From Geomonas oryzisoli (GTDB lineage Bacteria; Desulfobacterota; Desulfuromonadia; Geobacterales; Geobacteraceae), in the NCBI RefSeq assembly GCF_018986915.1, contig NZ_CP076723.1:2947501-3011500 (forward strand): a stretch of DNA of 64,000 nt. Direction: 5' to 3'. The position numbers were made by a program, and so were the translations under genes. Positions 44,849 to 52,925 of this stretch are shown here, in pieces. The first letter of the stretch is position 1, and each line of letters starts with the position of its first letter. The notes under the pieces were generated by a model that worked only from the letters and a program-made list of their open reading frames with translations, did no database searches and was not told where the DNA came from.

Positions 44849-44915
44849 GCCCAACTACCTATTAGTGGGAAATTGCCGCCATCCCGCCACGCGGGACGGC
44901 AGTATCAAGTTATAC
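44849..44915 (-). other. Possible attC site 5 or array boundary
   Basis: Minus strand: GTATAAC ... GTTGGGC, 67 bases around a strong hairpin (TGCCGTCCCGC / GCGGGATGGCGG). R' is perfect, R'' degenerate. It could be the attC of a lost cassette or the first junction of the array. Confidence 0.5.
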
Positions 44916-45523
44916 ACATAAACAACATTGACGTAAGGATGGCACACTGTGAAGGTCGGAATTCGTGCAAATTGGGGGATGGCCAGAAAACTGGCCATCC
45001 TCCCGCCCCCTTCCTGCAGCGGAAGACGCACCACCTATAACAACTTTCATTTGCCAGAACAAATCCATCGTAATATATAGAGATCCTCTATACATGTCAA
45101 AGGCGAAGTGATGAATGGTAGGGGTTTCAACGCAAAGCCGCAATGTCGCAAAGAGTTTCCTATTTTGACACTGCGTTTTCTGATTTCAGACGGACGTTTA
45201 TCGATTTTGAAGGGGCATTTTATGCTTTTATCGGAACGTTTTTCGATTTTGTGGGAACGTTTTCCGATTTTAGGAGGACGTTTTCCTATTTTAGCGGAAC
45301 GTTTTCGGATTTGAGGGAGACATTTTCTTAACTTAGGGTGACGTTTCCCGATTTCAGCGGCGAGGGTGCTGATTCTAGAGGGGCGGTTTCCGATTTCGTC
45401 TCGCCATTTGCAGTTTTGCCGACAAACGGTACCTGGAAGGTGGGAGGATGGGGGGGAGTGCCACCACCGGCCGTCACGGAAACTCGTAACGGTGCGATGG
45501 TGGCACCATAGATTCGTTCTGTT
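44916..45523. other. Gene-poor region holding a tandem repeat block
   Basis: About 600 bases without a supported protein gene. It contains one CGCAAAGCCG-type short repeat (45130-45152) and then the 21-bp tandem repeats (45160-45412). A possible 62-residue frame inside the repeats (45143-45331) is discussed with that repeat. Confidence 0.5.
45160..45412 (+). repeat. 21-bp tandem repeat, about 12 diverged units
   Basis: Units of the form TTTTCCGATTTTAGNGGNAC followed by G, diverged but in constant 21-base phase, so in one frame they encode heptads like TFSDFRR or TFSDFSG. A frame from ATG 45143 reads eight units before TAA at 45329; the repeat pattern continues past the stop for several more units, so it may be noncoding or a decayed coding repeat. 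Not CRISPR: no unique spacers. Confidence 0.8.
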
Positions 45524-46150
45524 CTAGATCGCCATCATGCTGATGAAGTTGGACCAAGGACCTGAGTCATTTGCCCCGACAGCCCTGATCCTGAAATAGT
45601 AAAGCCTACCGGGTGTGAGACCGGTTATCTCAATCCGGTTGATCTTGCCTGAGGTCGCGTGGTGCCTCCAGTTGGCCTCCGTGAAGGGGTCGCCTTCACA
45701 AACCCAGATCTCGTAGCTTCTAGCACCCTTCACAGCGGATCCGCGGGCGATGATCATGCGCCCTTCGTATACCATCCTGAAATTCTCCGGCACTGAGAGG
45801 CCCCCAGCCGGCGAACGCTTCCCGGTGAGTGGGTGCACCAGGCCCAGTTTCTGCGGAATGGTCGGGTCGTGCTTTCCGGTGAGGGTCGCCATGCCGGTGA
45901 CGAGGTTCATCTTGGCGACGTGGTCATTACGGGCCGCCTCCAGTTCCGGCTCCTTGTCATGGGCGCCGTCCACAACCTGGTGGAAGAGACTGCGGTGCCG
46001 GTCACGGGCCTCTTGTAACTTCTCCTGGTTCGGCAAGACATCATAGATGCTTTGCATGATGGTGGGATCCTTGCTCAAGCTGGTGAGGAGATCGTCGGAT
46101 GCGCGGATGATTTCGTCGTCCTTCCCCCCGCCGTCACGATTTTTACTCAT
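45524..46150 (-). CDS. Fibronectin type III domain protein
   Basis: A 208-residue protein. Residues 1-105 are helical and charged (SDDLLTSLSKDPTIMQSIYD); residues 115-208 form one FN3 domain (PENFRMVYEGRMIIARGSAV, SYEIWVCEGDPF, EITGLTPGRLYYFRIRAVGA, GPWSNFISMM). No signal peptide is seen from ATG 46150, which has GGAGG 8 bases upstream. Related 'fibronectin III' proteins occur in many environmental bacteria without known function. Confidence 0.8.
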   Translation of the reverse strand: MSKNRDGGGKDDEIIRASDDLLTSLSKDPTIMQSIYDVLPNQEKLQEARDRHRSLFHQVVDGAHDKEPELEAARNDHVAKMNLVTGMATLTGKHDPTIPQKLGLVHPLTGKRSPAGGLSVPENFRMVYEGRMIIARGSAVKGARSYEIWVCEGDPFTEANWRHHATSGKINRIEITGLTPGRLYYFRIRAVGANDSGPWSNFISMMAI

Positions 46151-46668
46151 GTCTTTGGCCTCCGTTAGATAAATTAGAATACTCCAATACACTAGCATGC
46201 GAAACGGTCATTTCAAGAGCAAAATTTAGGGGGGGGAGGACGAAAGGCATCATTAACGCAAAGGCGCGAAGGCGCAAAGAACGGCCACAGCTTCAGGATT
46301 ACATGGCGGCGTATGGGGGAGGGCCGGTGACGCTACTGCTACTGCGCGCTTTTGCCCGACACTTTCGGAGATACGGTATGATCGGGCTATGCGCCACCGC
46401 CTGGTCGACAATGCTGATAGTTACAGGTCCCCTTTGCTACCTGTGGCTGGACCAGCCCCCTATCCACATCCATCTTTCGCGAAAAGACCGTATTACACAG
46501 TCAAATAACAGATGTACGAGGTCCAATCGCCGTTTCCACTGCGCGTCAGGCAGACAGGAGAACGACTTCATGCCGCTTTGAAGGGCTGCAGGTGGCGGCA
46601 CTGTTCTTGCTCCTAATGAAGAGCTGCACAGTGTGGTATTCAGTTATGTGCGGCTCGGAGGAGGTTGT
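46151..46668. other. Intergenic region before the exosortase substrate gene
   Basis: About 520 bases. It has a copy of the AACGCAAAGGCGCGAAGGCG repeat (46255-46281). A 92-codon frame at 46303-46581 has no ribosome site or recognisable domain and I do not call it. The rest shows nothing I recognise. Confidence 0.4.
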
Positions 46669-47775
46669 ATGAAGTATCGGATTCTTGTTCCGGCCCTGCT
46701 CTTTTACCTCGCACTTGCCCTTCCTGCCTGGGCAGTCTGCCCGGAAGGTTCCAACTGGACCTCATCGTGGACCGACAGCTTCGGACAGACCACATACTCC
46801 GTCACGGCGCCCTGTGTGGTCTACCTCGGCATTCCGTTCACCATCACGGCAAATGTGCATGACGTGTATTATGCCAACACCGCTGTCGGCTGGAACTGGG
46901 CCATCACCGACAACGGCACAACCCTTCTCGCAAACCAGGACCCACTGGGCATAACCACCGACGCCGGCGGAAACTGGCAGAGATCGGTGCAGCAGACCTA
47001 CAGCGGCATCGCGACGGACCACAACCTGACCTTTTCCTTCACCGACTTCGGGAAAGGCCTCGGGTTCGTGAGGGCGGCAGGCTCATCGGTCGGCGGCCTG
47101 ACGGTGGACCCGTTTTTCATTACCCTTACCTCTTCTTTCACCCTGTCCGCGGCCGACCAGGGCGCCACCACGATCCCCGCCACGGTCTTCAACCCGACAG
47201 GGGGAAATCCCTTGAGTTACCGGTGGCTCGACGCGGGCACGGTGGTCCAGGATTACCAGGCGGTGATCGGCACAGGCACGGTGAGCATCCCTCTCAACCT
47301 CTCCGCGTTGCCGCCGCTTTCCATCGGCACCCACAGCTACACCGTGGAGGTCACCGACGGCACGCAAACCGGCTCCAAAAAAACGGACGTCACGGTTACC
47401 CTGCCCCCCCCGACCATCTCGGGTTCCCCGGCCGGGGCAATTGTCATCGGCACGGCCTACAACTTCACCCCGACTTCCGCCTACGCCTCCAGTTTCAGCA
47501 TCAGCAACAAGCCGGCGTGGGCCAGTTTCAACGCCTCGACCGGAGCCCTCACCGGCACGCCCTCCAATTCCGATGCGGGCACCTATGCCGGCATCACGAT
47601 CACTGCCAGCAACAGTGCGGGCTCTGCGTCCCTCACCCCCTTTTCAGTCGTCGTCTCCGCCTCGGGAAGCGGCGGGCAGGGAGGCCCCACACCGGTTCCG
47701 GTGCTGAACGGCTGGTGGCTTCTTCCCGGGATGCTCGCGGGGTTGGGATTATTAGCGCGGAAAAAAGAGAAGTGA
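46669..47775 (+). CDS. Exosortase H substrate, IPTL-CTERM-like secreted protein
   Basis: A 368-residue exported protein: signal peptide (ILVPALLFYLALALPAWA), beta-rich domains, a cadherin/He_PIG-like Ig domain near residue 270 (KPAWASFNASTGALTGTPSN), a Gly/Ser linker, and a C-terminal sorting signal: VPVLNGWW, hydrophobic helix (LLPGMLAGLGLLA), RKKEK. The VPVLNGWW motif is a variant of IPTLxxWG. The exosortase gene follows 10 bases later. GGAGGAGG precedes the ATG. It is likely cleaved and anchored or released by that exosortase. Confidence 0.83.
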   Translation: MKYRILVPALLFYLALALPAWAVCPEGSNWTSSWTDSFGQTTYSVTAPCVVYLGIPFTITANVHDVYYANTAVGWNWAITDNGTTLLANQDPLGITTDAGGNWQRSVQQTYSGIATDHNLTFSFTDFGKGLGFVRAAGSSVGGLTVDPFFITLTSSFTLSAADQGATTIPATVFNPTGGNPLSYRWLDAGTVVQDYQAVIGTGTVSIPLNLSALPPLSIGTHSYTVEVTDGTQTGSKKTDVTVTLPPPTISGSPAGAIVIGTAYNFTPTSAYASSFSISNKPAWASFNASTGALTGTPSNSDAGTYAGITITASNSAGSASLTPFSVVVSASGSGGQGGPTPVPVLNGWWLLPGMLAGLGLLARKKEK

Positions 47776-47785
47776 ACCGGCGGCG

Positions 47786-48370
47786 ATGCTGAAGAAACCA
47801 GGAAAACCGCGGCCGCTGGCACCAGAGAGGGATGCGGAGGAGCGCAGAGGTGACGTCAGCCGTGCCGTCTCGCCGCTGTTGAAGACCTCGCTCCTGTTCG
47901 TGGCGTTCATGGCGGCCATGAACGGGATGCTGTGGTTTCTGGAGTTCCAGGGGATAGAGCCCTTGACCCGGCAGACGACCCGGACCGTATCGTGGCTTCT
48001 CAACGCGGCGGGTTGCGCCAACGAGGTCGCGCAGGGAAACCATATCTTCCTGGGGACGGCGCACTGGATCATCACCCCCGAGTGCAGTGCCGTCACCGCC
48101 GGGGTCCTCTTCCTTTCTTTCGTTCTCGCCTACCCCGCTTCCCGGAAGGCAAAAGCCGTGGCGGTGGCAGCAGGCGTTCCGCTCATTCTGATCGTGAACG
48201 TGGTGCGGCTCGTCCTTCTTGGGCTCATTACCCGGTGGAACGCGCAATATGCCCGTATGAGCCACGACTACCTGTGGCACGTGCTTTTCGCGGCGTTCGT
48301 CGTTACTCTATGGCTGGTCTGGATCGAACTGGTGGTAAAGCGTGAAGGCGATCGCCCTCTTCCTCGTTAG
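47786..48370 (+). CDS. xrtH: Exosortase H (XrtH)
   Basis: Integral membrane transpeptidase-like sorting enzyme, 194 residues with about five helices. The catalytic set is visible: Cys100 in ITPECSAVTAG, Arg141 in IVNVVRLVLLG and His160/His165 in MSHDYLWHVLF. Short N-terminal charged tail. It matches the IPTLxxWG-specific exosortase H group by residues, by the substrate upstream and by the partner protein downstream. The next gene overlaps its 3' end by 29 bases. Confidence 0.87.
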   Translation: MLKKPGKPRPLAPERDAEERRGDVSRAVSPLLKTSLLFVAFMAAMNGMLWFLEFQGIEPLTRQTTRTVSWLLNAAGCANEVAQGNHIFLGTAHWIITPECSAVTAGVLFLSFVLAYPASRKAKAVAVAAGVPLILIVNVVRLVLLGLITRWNAQYARMSHDYLWHVLFAAFVVTLWLVWIELVVKREGDRPLPR

Positions 48371-48836
48371 GTTAATCCTCTGCTCCTTCCCCGTGATATG
48401 GATCATGCCGAGGCTGGATTTCGCTTTCCGGTATCTCCAGGTCCTGCTGACCTCTCACCTGCATCCCGACTACGCGTCGATGAGTCAGCTCTTCTTCGTC
48501 AGCGCCAGCAAGCTCACCCCCTTTTTCCTCCTCGTCCTCGCTACTCCCCGGGTGAGCGCCGCTCGCCGCGCAGTAGGCTTTGCGGCTGCCATCGTCTTCT
48601 ACTTCTCCATGGACATGGCCATGGCCGCGATGTGGCACGTCCCGCCGTTTCTGGTGCCGGAACCTACGACTCTGCACATCGTCAGTTGCTATGCATGGGA
48701 CATGCTGGGGCGGTGGCTGATGCCTTACCTGTTGTGGCTTTTGCTGGCGGGTCGGCAGATTCCGGCGCTGGCTGCCATTTGGCCTCAAGCTGGTGGGGGG
48801 CGGGGGGGCGGGGGCAGAAGGGACTGGCTCCGCTAG
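48342..48836 (+). CDS. Exosortase H-associated membrane protein
   Basis: A 164-residue membrane protein with about four helices (ALFLVRLILCSFPVIWI, TPFFLLVLATPRVS, AVGFAAAIVFYFSMDMAMAA, WLMPYLLWLLLAG) that lies directly after xrtH, the usual place of the XrtH-associated protein. GTG start 48342 overlaps xrtH. The last residues (RRDWLR and stop) are encoded by a dispersed palindromic repeat (48819-48849), so the native C-terminus has been replaced or extended. Confidence 0.78.
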   Translation: MKAIALFLVRLILCSFPVIWIMPRLDFAFRYLQVLLTSHLHPDYASMSQLFFVSASKLTPFFLLVLATPRVSAARRAVGFAAAIVFYFSMDMAMAAMWHVPPFLVPEPTTLHIVSCYAWDMLGRWLMPYLLWLLLAGRQIPALAAIWPQAGGGRGGGGRRDWLR

Positions 48837-48849
48837 GTGCCTGTCCCTC
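48819..48849 (-). repeat. GGGGACAGGCACC element, copy C
   Basis: Inverted copy: AGGGACTGGCTCCGCTAGGT then GCCTGTCCCT. It overlaps the end of the exosortase partner gene and supplies its stop codon (TAG 48834-48836). Confidence 0.88.
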
Positions 48850-48894
48850 TAGCGGAACGCTCCTTTCAGCTCAGCCACCTCCCTCAAGCACTAA

Positions 48895-48926
48895 GGGGAC
48901 AGGCACCTGACGGAGCCAGTCCCCTC
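48895..48926 (+). repeat. GGGGACAGGCACC element, copy D
   Basis: AGGGGACAGGCACCTGACGG then AGCCAGTCCCCT; pairs with copy C as a large inverted repeat with a 45-base loop. Confidence 0.9.
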
Positions 48927-48996
48927 CTCCGGTTGTGGGAGCGCTAAAGGTGAAAAACGGTCGCGGTTTTGAGGTGACGGCTGATCTGCGGACCAT

Positions 48997-49032
48997 AAAA
49001 AAGGGGGGCGAATATCATTCGCCCCCCTTTTC
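48997..49032. terminator. Bidirectional terminator
   Basis: AAAAGGGGGGCGAATATCAT then TCGCCCCCCTTTT: a GC-rich stem with A and T runs on both sides, between the exosortase genes and the chemoreceptor gene. Works as a terminator on either strand. Confidence 0.88.
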
Positions 49033-49059
49033 ACGCCATGTTTGCTGCCGGCCGCTCCC

Positions 49060-50958
49060 TCAGAGCTTGAATTTGCCGACGATACGCTGCAATTCGCCGG
49101 ACAATTCGGAAAGCCGGGAGGCGGACTGGGCGGAGTCCTGAGCACCGCTGGCGGTCTCCTGGACCACGGCGGTCACCTGCTGGATGTTGTTGGTGATCTC
49201 ACCGGTCGTGGCCCCCTGCTCCTCGGCGGCGGTGGCGATCTGACTCACCTGGGCGGTCACGTCGTTCACCTGCTCCAGAATCCTCTGCAGCGCCCCCTCC
49301 AACTGCTCGGCCTCGATCGCCCCCTGCTCGGTCCCACGCACCCCCTCCTCCATGGAGGTAATGGCATCCCTGGTCTCCTGCTGGATCGCCTTGATCATGT
49401 CGCCGATCTCCTTGGTTGCGCGGGTGGTGCGCTCGGCAAGGGCACGCACCTCATCGGCAACGACAGCGAAACCGCGCCCCTGCTCCCCGGCCCGGGCGGC
49501 TTCGATGGCGGCGTTGAGCGCCAGCAGATTGGTCTGGTCGGCGATATCCTCGATGGTCGCCACGATGGCGCCGATCTGCTCGGACCGCTCGCCCAGGGAG
49601 GATATCCGGTCGGCGTTCTGACGGGTCTGCCGGCCACGGTAACGGATCCCTTCCACTGTGCTGCTGACCACCTTGAACCCCTCCTGGGTGGTGTCGGCGG
49701 CGTGCTGCGCGCTGTCCGCGGCGCGATGACAGTTGTTGGCGATATCGGCAGCGGTGGCGGCCATCTCCTCGCTTGCGGTGGCCACGGTGGCGGTCTGTCC
49801 TGCCACCGACTCGGCGCCAACCGAAATCGACATGGAGGTGGAGGTGAGCGTGTTGGACTCGGAGGCAAGCGACCTGGAGGCGGAGGCGATCTGGGAGATG
49901 ATGCTCCCCATGTTCTCCACGAAGGTGTTCAGCTTCTCGGCCAAAAGCCCGATCTCGTCGTGGCGGTCCCCCACGTCGACCCGCTTGGTCAGATCCCCCT
50001 CCCCTTCGGCGAGGTCGGCTACGCGGTTACAGAGCACTCCAAGCGGGCTCAAGAGCCGTCTCACGATGAAGAAGATCACCGCGATCCCCGCGGCGAGGAA
50101 GATGGCGCCGATGGCCAGGAGCGCCTGCACCTGCTTGTTAACCGGTGCGAAGACCTCGGCCTTGTCCGCGGTGACGCAGAGATACCAGTCCGCCGCCGGG
50201 ATCCGGGCGTAGGAAGCCATCTTCTCGACGTCACCCATCTTGTAGTCGAGACTGCCGTTGGGTTGGGCGGCAAGTTGGGCGCTCAGGTCGGACAGGCCGG
50301 TGGTGACATCCTGGAACTTCTTCTTGAGCACGAGCTCCTTGTTCGGGTGCACCAGGATCTTGCCGCTCTTGTCCATGATGAAGGCGTACCCGCTGCGGCC
50401 GACCTTCACGTTCAGCACCTGCTTGATCACGTCGTCGAGCATGATGTCGGAGCTGAGCACGCCGGTGAAGCTCCCGCCCGCGGTGATAGGCGCGATGAAG
50501 GAGATGATGGTCTTGCCGGTCTGGGCATCCACGTACGGCTCGGTCTGGGACACCTTCATCTCCGTCTTTGCCTTCTCGTACCAGGGCCTCTTGCGATGAT
50601 CCCAGGTGGCCTCGGGAACCCAGCCGTCGGAGGAGACGAAGAGGCCGTTCTCGTAACCGGGATAGACGGTGGAGAAGCCTCCGGCACCGGCCAGGAGCTT
50701 GATCAGGCCGGTGAGGTACTCCTTGGACTGGCCCGACTCCTTGGACAGCTCCTTGGCACCCGCAGCTATGATCCCCTGCTTGCTCAACAGCCACGCGTTG
50801 ACACTTTCAGCGTTGTCGTTGGCCAACGACAGCTGCGAGCTGTGCACCATGCTCCCCATGATGTTGCGGGAACTGGAGGAGGCCGTAACGATGAGGGCAA
50901 CAATTGCTATGGCGAATGCTATCACAACCGTCACGTTGACCTTGTTTCTGAGATTCAT
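49060..50958 (-). CDS. Methyl-accepting chemotaxis protein with dCache sensor
   Basis: A 632-residue chemoreceptor. Membrane helix 1 ([19 protein letters not shown]) is followed by a periplasmic double-Cache domain (residues 35-280; [32 protein letters not shown]). Then come helix 2 ([20 protein letters not shown]), HAMP (near 310-360) and a signalling hairpin whose tip has [20 protein letters not shown] near 475. No C-terminal CheR-tethering pentapeptide (ends VGKFKL). GAGAGGTGACAT precedes the ATG. The ligand is unknown; dCache domains often bind amino or organic acids. Confidence 0.93.
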   Translation of the reverse strand: MNLRNKVNVTVVIAFAIAIVALIVTASSSSRNIMGSMVHSSQLSLANDNAESVNAWLLSKQGIIAAGAKELSKESGQSKEYLTGLIKLLAGAGGFSTVYPGYENGLFVSSDGWVPEATWDHRKRPWYEKAKTEMKVSQTEPYVDAQTGKTIISFIAPITAGGSFTGVLSSDIMLDDVIKQVLNVKVGRSGYAFIMDKSGKILVHPNKELVLKKKFQDVTTGLSDLSAQLAAQPNGSLDYKMGDVEKMASYARIPAADWYLCVTADKAEVFAPVNKQVQALLAIGAIFLAAGIAVIFFIVRRLLSPLGVLCNRVADLAEGEGDLTKRVDVGDRHDEIGLLAEKLNTFVENMGSIISQIASASRSLASESNTLTSTSMSISVGAESVAGQTATVATASEEMAATAADIANNCHRAADSAQHAADTTQEGFKVVSSTVEGIRYRGRQTRQNADRISSLGERSEQIGAIVATIEDIADQTNLLALNAAIEAARAGEQGRGFAVVADEVRALAERTTRATKEIGDMIKAIQQETRDAITSMEEGVRGTEQGAIEAEQLEGALQRILEQVNDVTAQVSQIATAAEEQGATTGEITNNIQQVTAVVQETASGAQDSAQSASRLSELSGELQRIVGKFKL

Positions 50959-51152
50959 ATGTCACCTCTCATAATTTCGCCCAAAAGACTTTTTCATCGT
51001 TGTTGTTTCGGTGCAAAGAGGAACAAACTTGAGGACTTTAAGGGACAAGGCCAGCAACATTGGTGCAAAATAATGTAACAGCGGGCGTGTTAACCAGTCC
51101 GCTGCGTCAGATCAATCTTGCAAGCGGCGAATTTGATAGATAAGCTGCATCC
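50959..51152. other. Divergent promoter region, chemoreceptor / kinase
   Basis: A 194-base AT-richer gap without a gene. ATTGGTGCAAAATAATGT (51059-51076) matches ATTGGTACAAATTAATGT (33941-33958) upstream of another divergent pair. Possibly a shared regulator or promoter element. Confidence 0.35.
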
Positions 51153-52925
51153 ATGCCATCAGCGAGCGCCATTCAGCAGCAACGTCACCGCACCCGGCCC
51201 GTGAGCCTTATCGTCGCCGCGATCCTCTCCATCTGCACGGTTCTTTGCGCGCAGACGGCCCTGGGCGCCGATGCCGCTCCGGCACTGGTCATCGTCGGCG
51301 GCGACCGCAGCTATCCTCCCTACGAATTCCTGGACAAGGACAACAAGCCAAGCGGCTACAACGTGGAGCTCACCCGCGCCGTGGCCCGGGTGATGGGGCT
51401 CAAGGTCGAAATCCGGCTGGGGGCGTGGTCGGAGCGGCGCCAGGACCTGCTCAGGGGGGACGTCGACCTGCTGGAGGGGATGTCCTACTCGGACGAGCGC
51501 GCCAAAACGGTAGACTTCTCGCCGCCGCACACCATCGTGCACCACTCGATTTTCGCCCGCAGAGGGGGCAACCGGCACCCGACCCTGGCCGACCTGCGCG
51601 GCAAGGAGGTCCTGGTGCTGAACGACGGGATCATGCAGGAGTTCCTGGCGGCCAAAGGCGTCGGCGCCAAGGTGGTGCCGGTCCCGACCCACGCCGACGT
51701 GCTGCGCTCGCTGGCGTCGGGCAAGCACGACTACGCGGTCATGGCCAAGCTCCCCGGACTGTACCTGATCCGGGAGCTGGGACTCTCCAACCTGGAGGCG
51801 GTCGGAGACCCGGTATCGGCGCAGCAGTACTGCTTCGCGGTGAAAAAGGGGAACGCGGCGCTTCTGGCCCGCTTCAACGAGGGACTCGCCATCCTGAAGA
51901 ACACCGGGGAGTACCAGATGATCTACAACCGGTGGCTCGGGGTCCTGGAACCGCCGGGGCTCTCCTGGAGCGAGGTCTTCAGGTACGGGGCGGTCGTTGT
52001 GCTGCCGCTCATCCTGCTGGCCGGGGGGGCCGTACTCTGGTCGCGGATGCTGCGGCGCGAGGTGGCGACCCGCACGGCCGAACTGACCCGCGAGGTGGAG
52101 GAGCGCCGCCACGCCGAGGAGGAGCTGATAAACCGGCAGCAGCAACTGGTCCAGGCGGACAAGATGGCGGCGCTCGGCATCCTCGTGTCCGGGGTGGCCC
52201 ACGAGATCAACAACCCCAACGGCCTGATCCTTCTGAACCTGCCGGTGATGATGGAGGCCTTCCGCGACGCGGAGCCTATCCTCGAGGAGTACTACGAGAA
52301 GAACGGGGATTTCGAGTTCGGCGGGCTCGCCTACTCCCGGATGCGCGAGGCGCTTCCCAGGCTGATGCAGCAGATGCAGGAAGGGTCGCGGCGGGTGAAG
52401 CTGATCGTCGAGGACCTGAAGGATTTCGCGAGACAGCAGGAACCGGGACAGGCGGCGGAATTCGACCTGAACGAGACGGTACAGGCGGCGCTGCGCCTTC
52501 TCACCAACCTGGTGGAGAAGAGCACGGAACATTTCAGCGTGAGCCTCGGGGAAGACATACCGAGACTCAACGGCAGCGCCCAGCGCATCGAACAGGTGGT
52601 GGTGAACCTTCTGGTGAACGCCTGCCAGGCGCTTCCCTCGCCGGACCGGGGCATCGAGCTGGTCACCTGGTTCGACGGGCAGCAGAGGCAGGTGGTTCTG
52701 GAGGTGCGGGACCAGGGGACGGGGATCGCGCCGGAACATCTCTCCCGTCTCACCGACCCCTTCTTCACCACCAAGCGCGAGAGCGGCGGCACCGGGCTCG
52801 GGCTGTCGGTATCGAGCGGCATCGTCAAGGAACACGGCGGCGAGCTCTCCTTCAGCTCCGCACCCGGCGCAGGCACCACGGCGCGCCTCACCTTCGCCGT
52901 GCCCGACAAGGAGTCATCACCATGA
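51153..52925 (+). CDS. Histidine kinase with periplasmic substrate-binding (SBP_bac_3) sensor
   Basis: A 590-residue membrane kinase. Signal/anchor near residue 20, a solute-binding family 3 domain (48-265; GGDRSYPPYEFLDKDNKPSG, RWLGVLEPPG), a membrane helix (GAVVVLPLILLAGGAVLWS), coiled coil, HisKA with the histidine in LVSGVAHEINNPN near 352, and HATPase (NLLVNACQAL, GGTGLGLSVSSGIV). No receiver. The sigma-54 regulator gene overlaps its stop codon (ATGA), so the pair is a two-component system. The sensor domain suggests an amino or organic acid ligand. The start has a weak ribosome site. Confidence 0.9.
   Translation: MPSASAIQQQRHRTRPVSLIVAAILSICTVLCAQTALGADAAPALVIVGGDRSYPPYEFLDKDNKPSGYNVELTRAVARVMGLKVEIRLGAWSERRQDLLRGDVDLLEGMSYSDERAKTVDFSPPHTIVHHSIFARRGGNRHPTLADLRGKEVLVLNDGIMQEFLAAKGVGAKVVPVPTHADVLRSLASGKHDYAVMAKLPGLYLIRELGLSNLEAVGDPVSAQQYCFAVKKGNAALLARFNEGLAILKNTGEYQMIYNRWLGVLEPPGLSWSEVFRYGAVVVLPLILLAGGAVLWSRMLRREVATRTAELTREVEERRHAEEELINRQQQLVQADKMAALGILVSGVAHEINNPNGLILLNLPVMMEAFRDAEPILEEYYEKNGDFEFGGLAYSRMREALPRLMQQMQEGSRRVKLIVEDLKDFARQQEPGQAAEFDLNETVQAALRLLTNLVEKSTEHFSVSLGEDIPRLNGSAQRIEQVVVNLLVNACQALPSPDRGIELVTWFDGQQRQVVLEVRDQGTGIAPEHLSRLTDPFFTTKRESGGTGLGLSVSSGIVKEHGGELSFSSAPGAGTTARLTFAVPDKESSP

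Noticed and set aside
45160-45412. CRISPR array
   Set aside because: Units are contiguous 21-mers without unique spacers, and no cas gene is nearby.
46303-46581. 92-codon open frame before the exosortase substrate gene
   Set aside because: No ribosome site, no recognisable domain, basic and irregular composition; likely chance.
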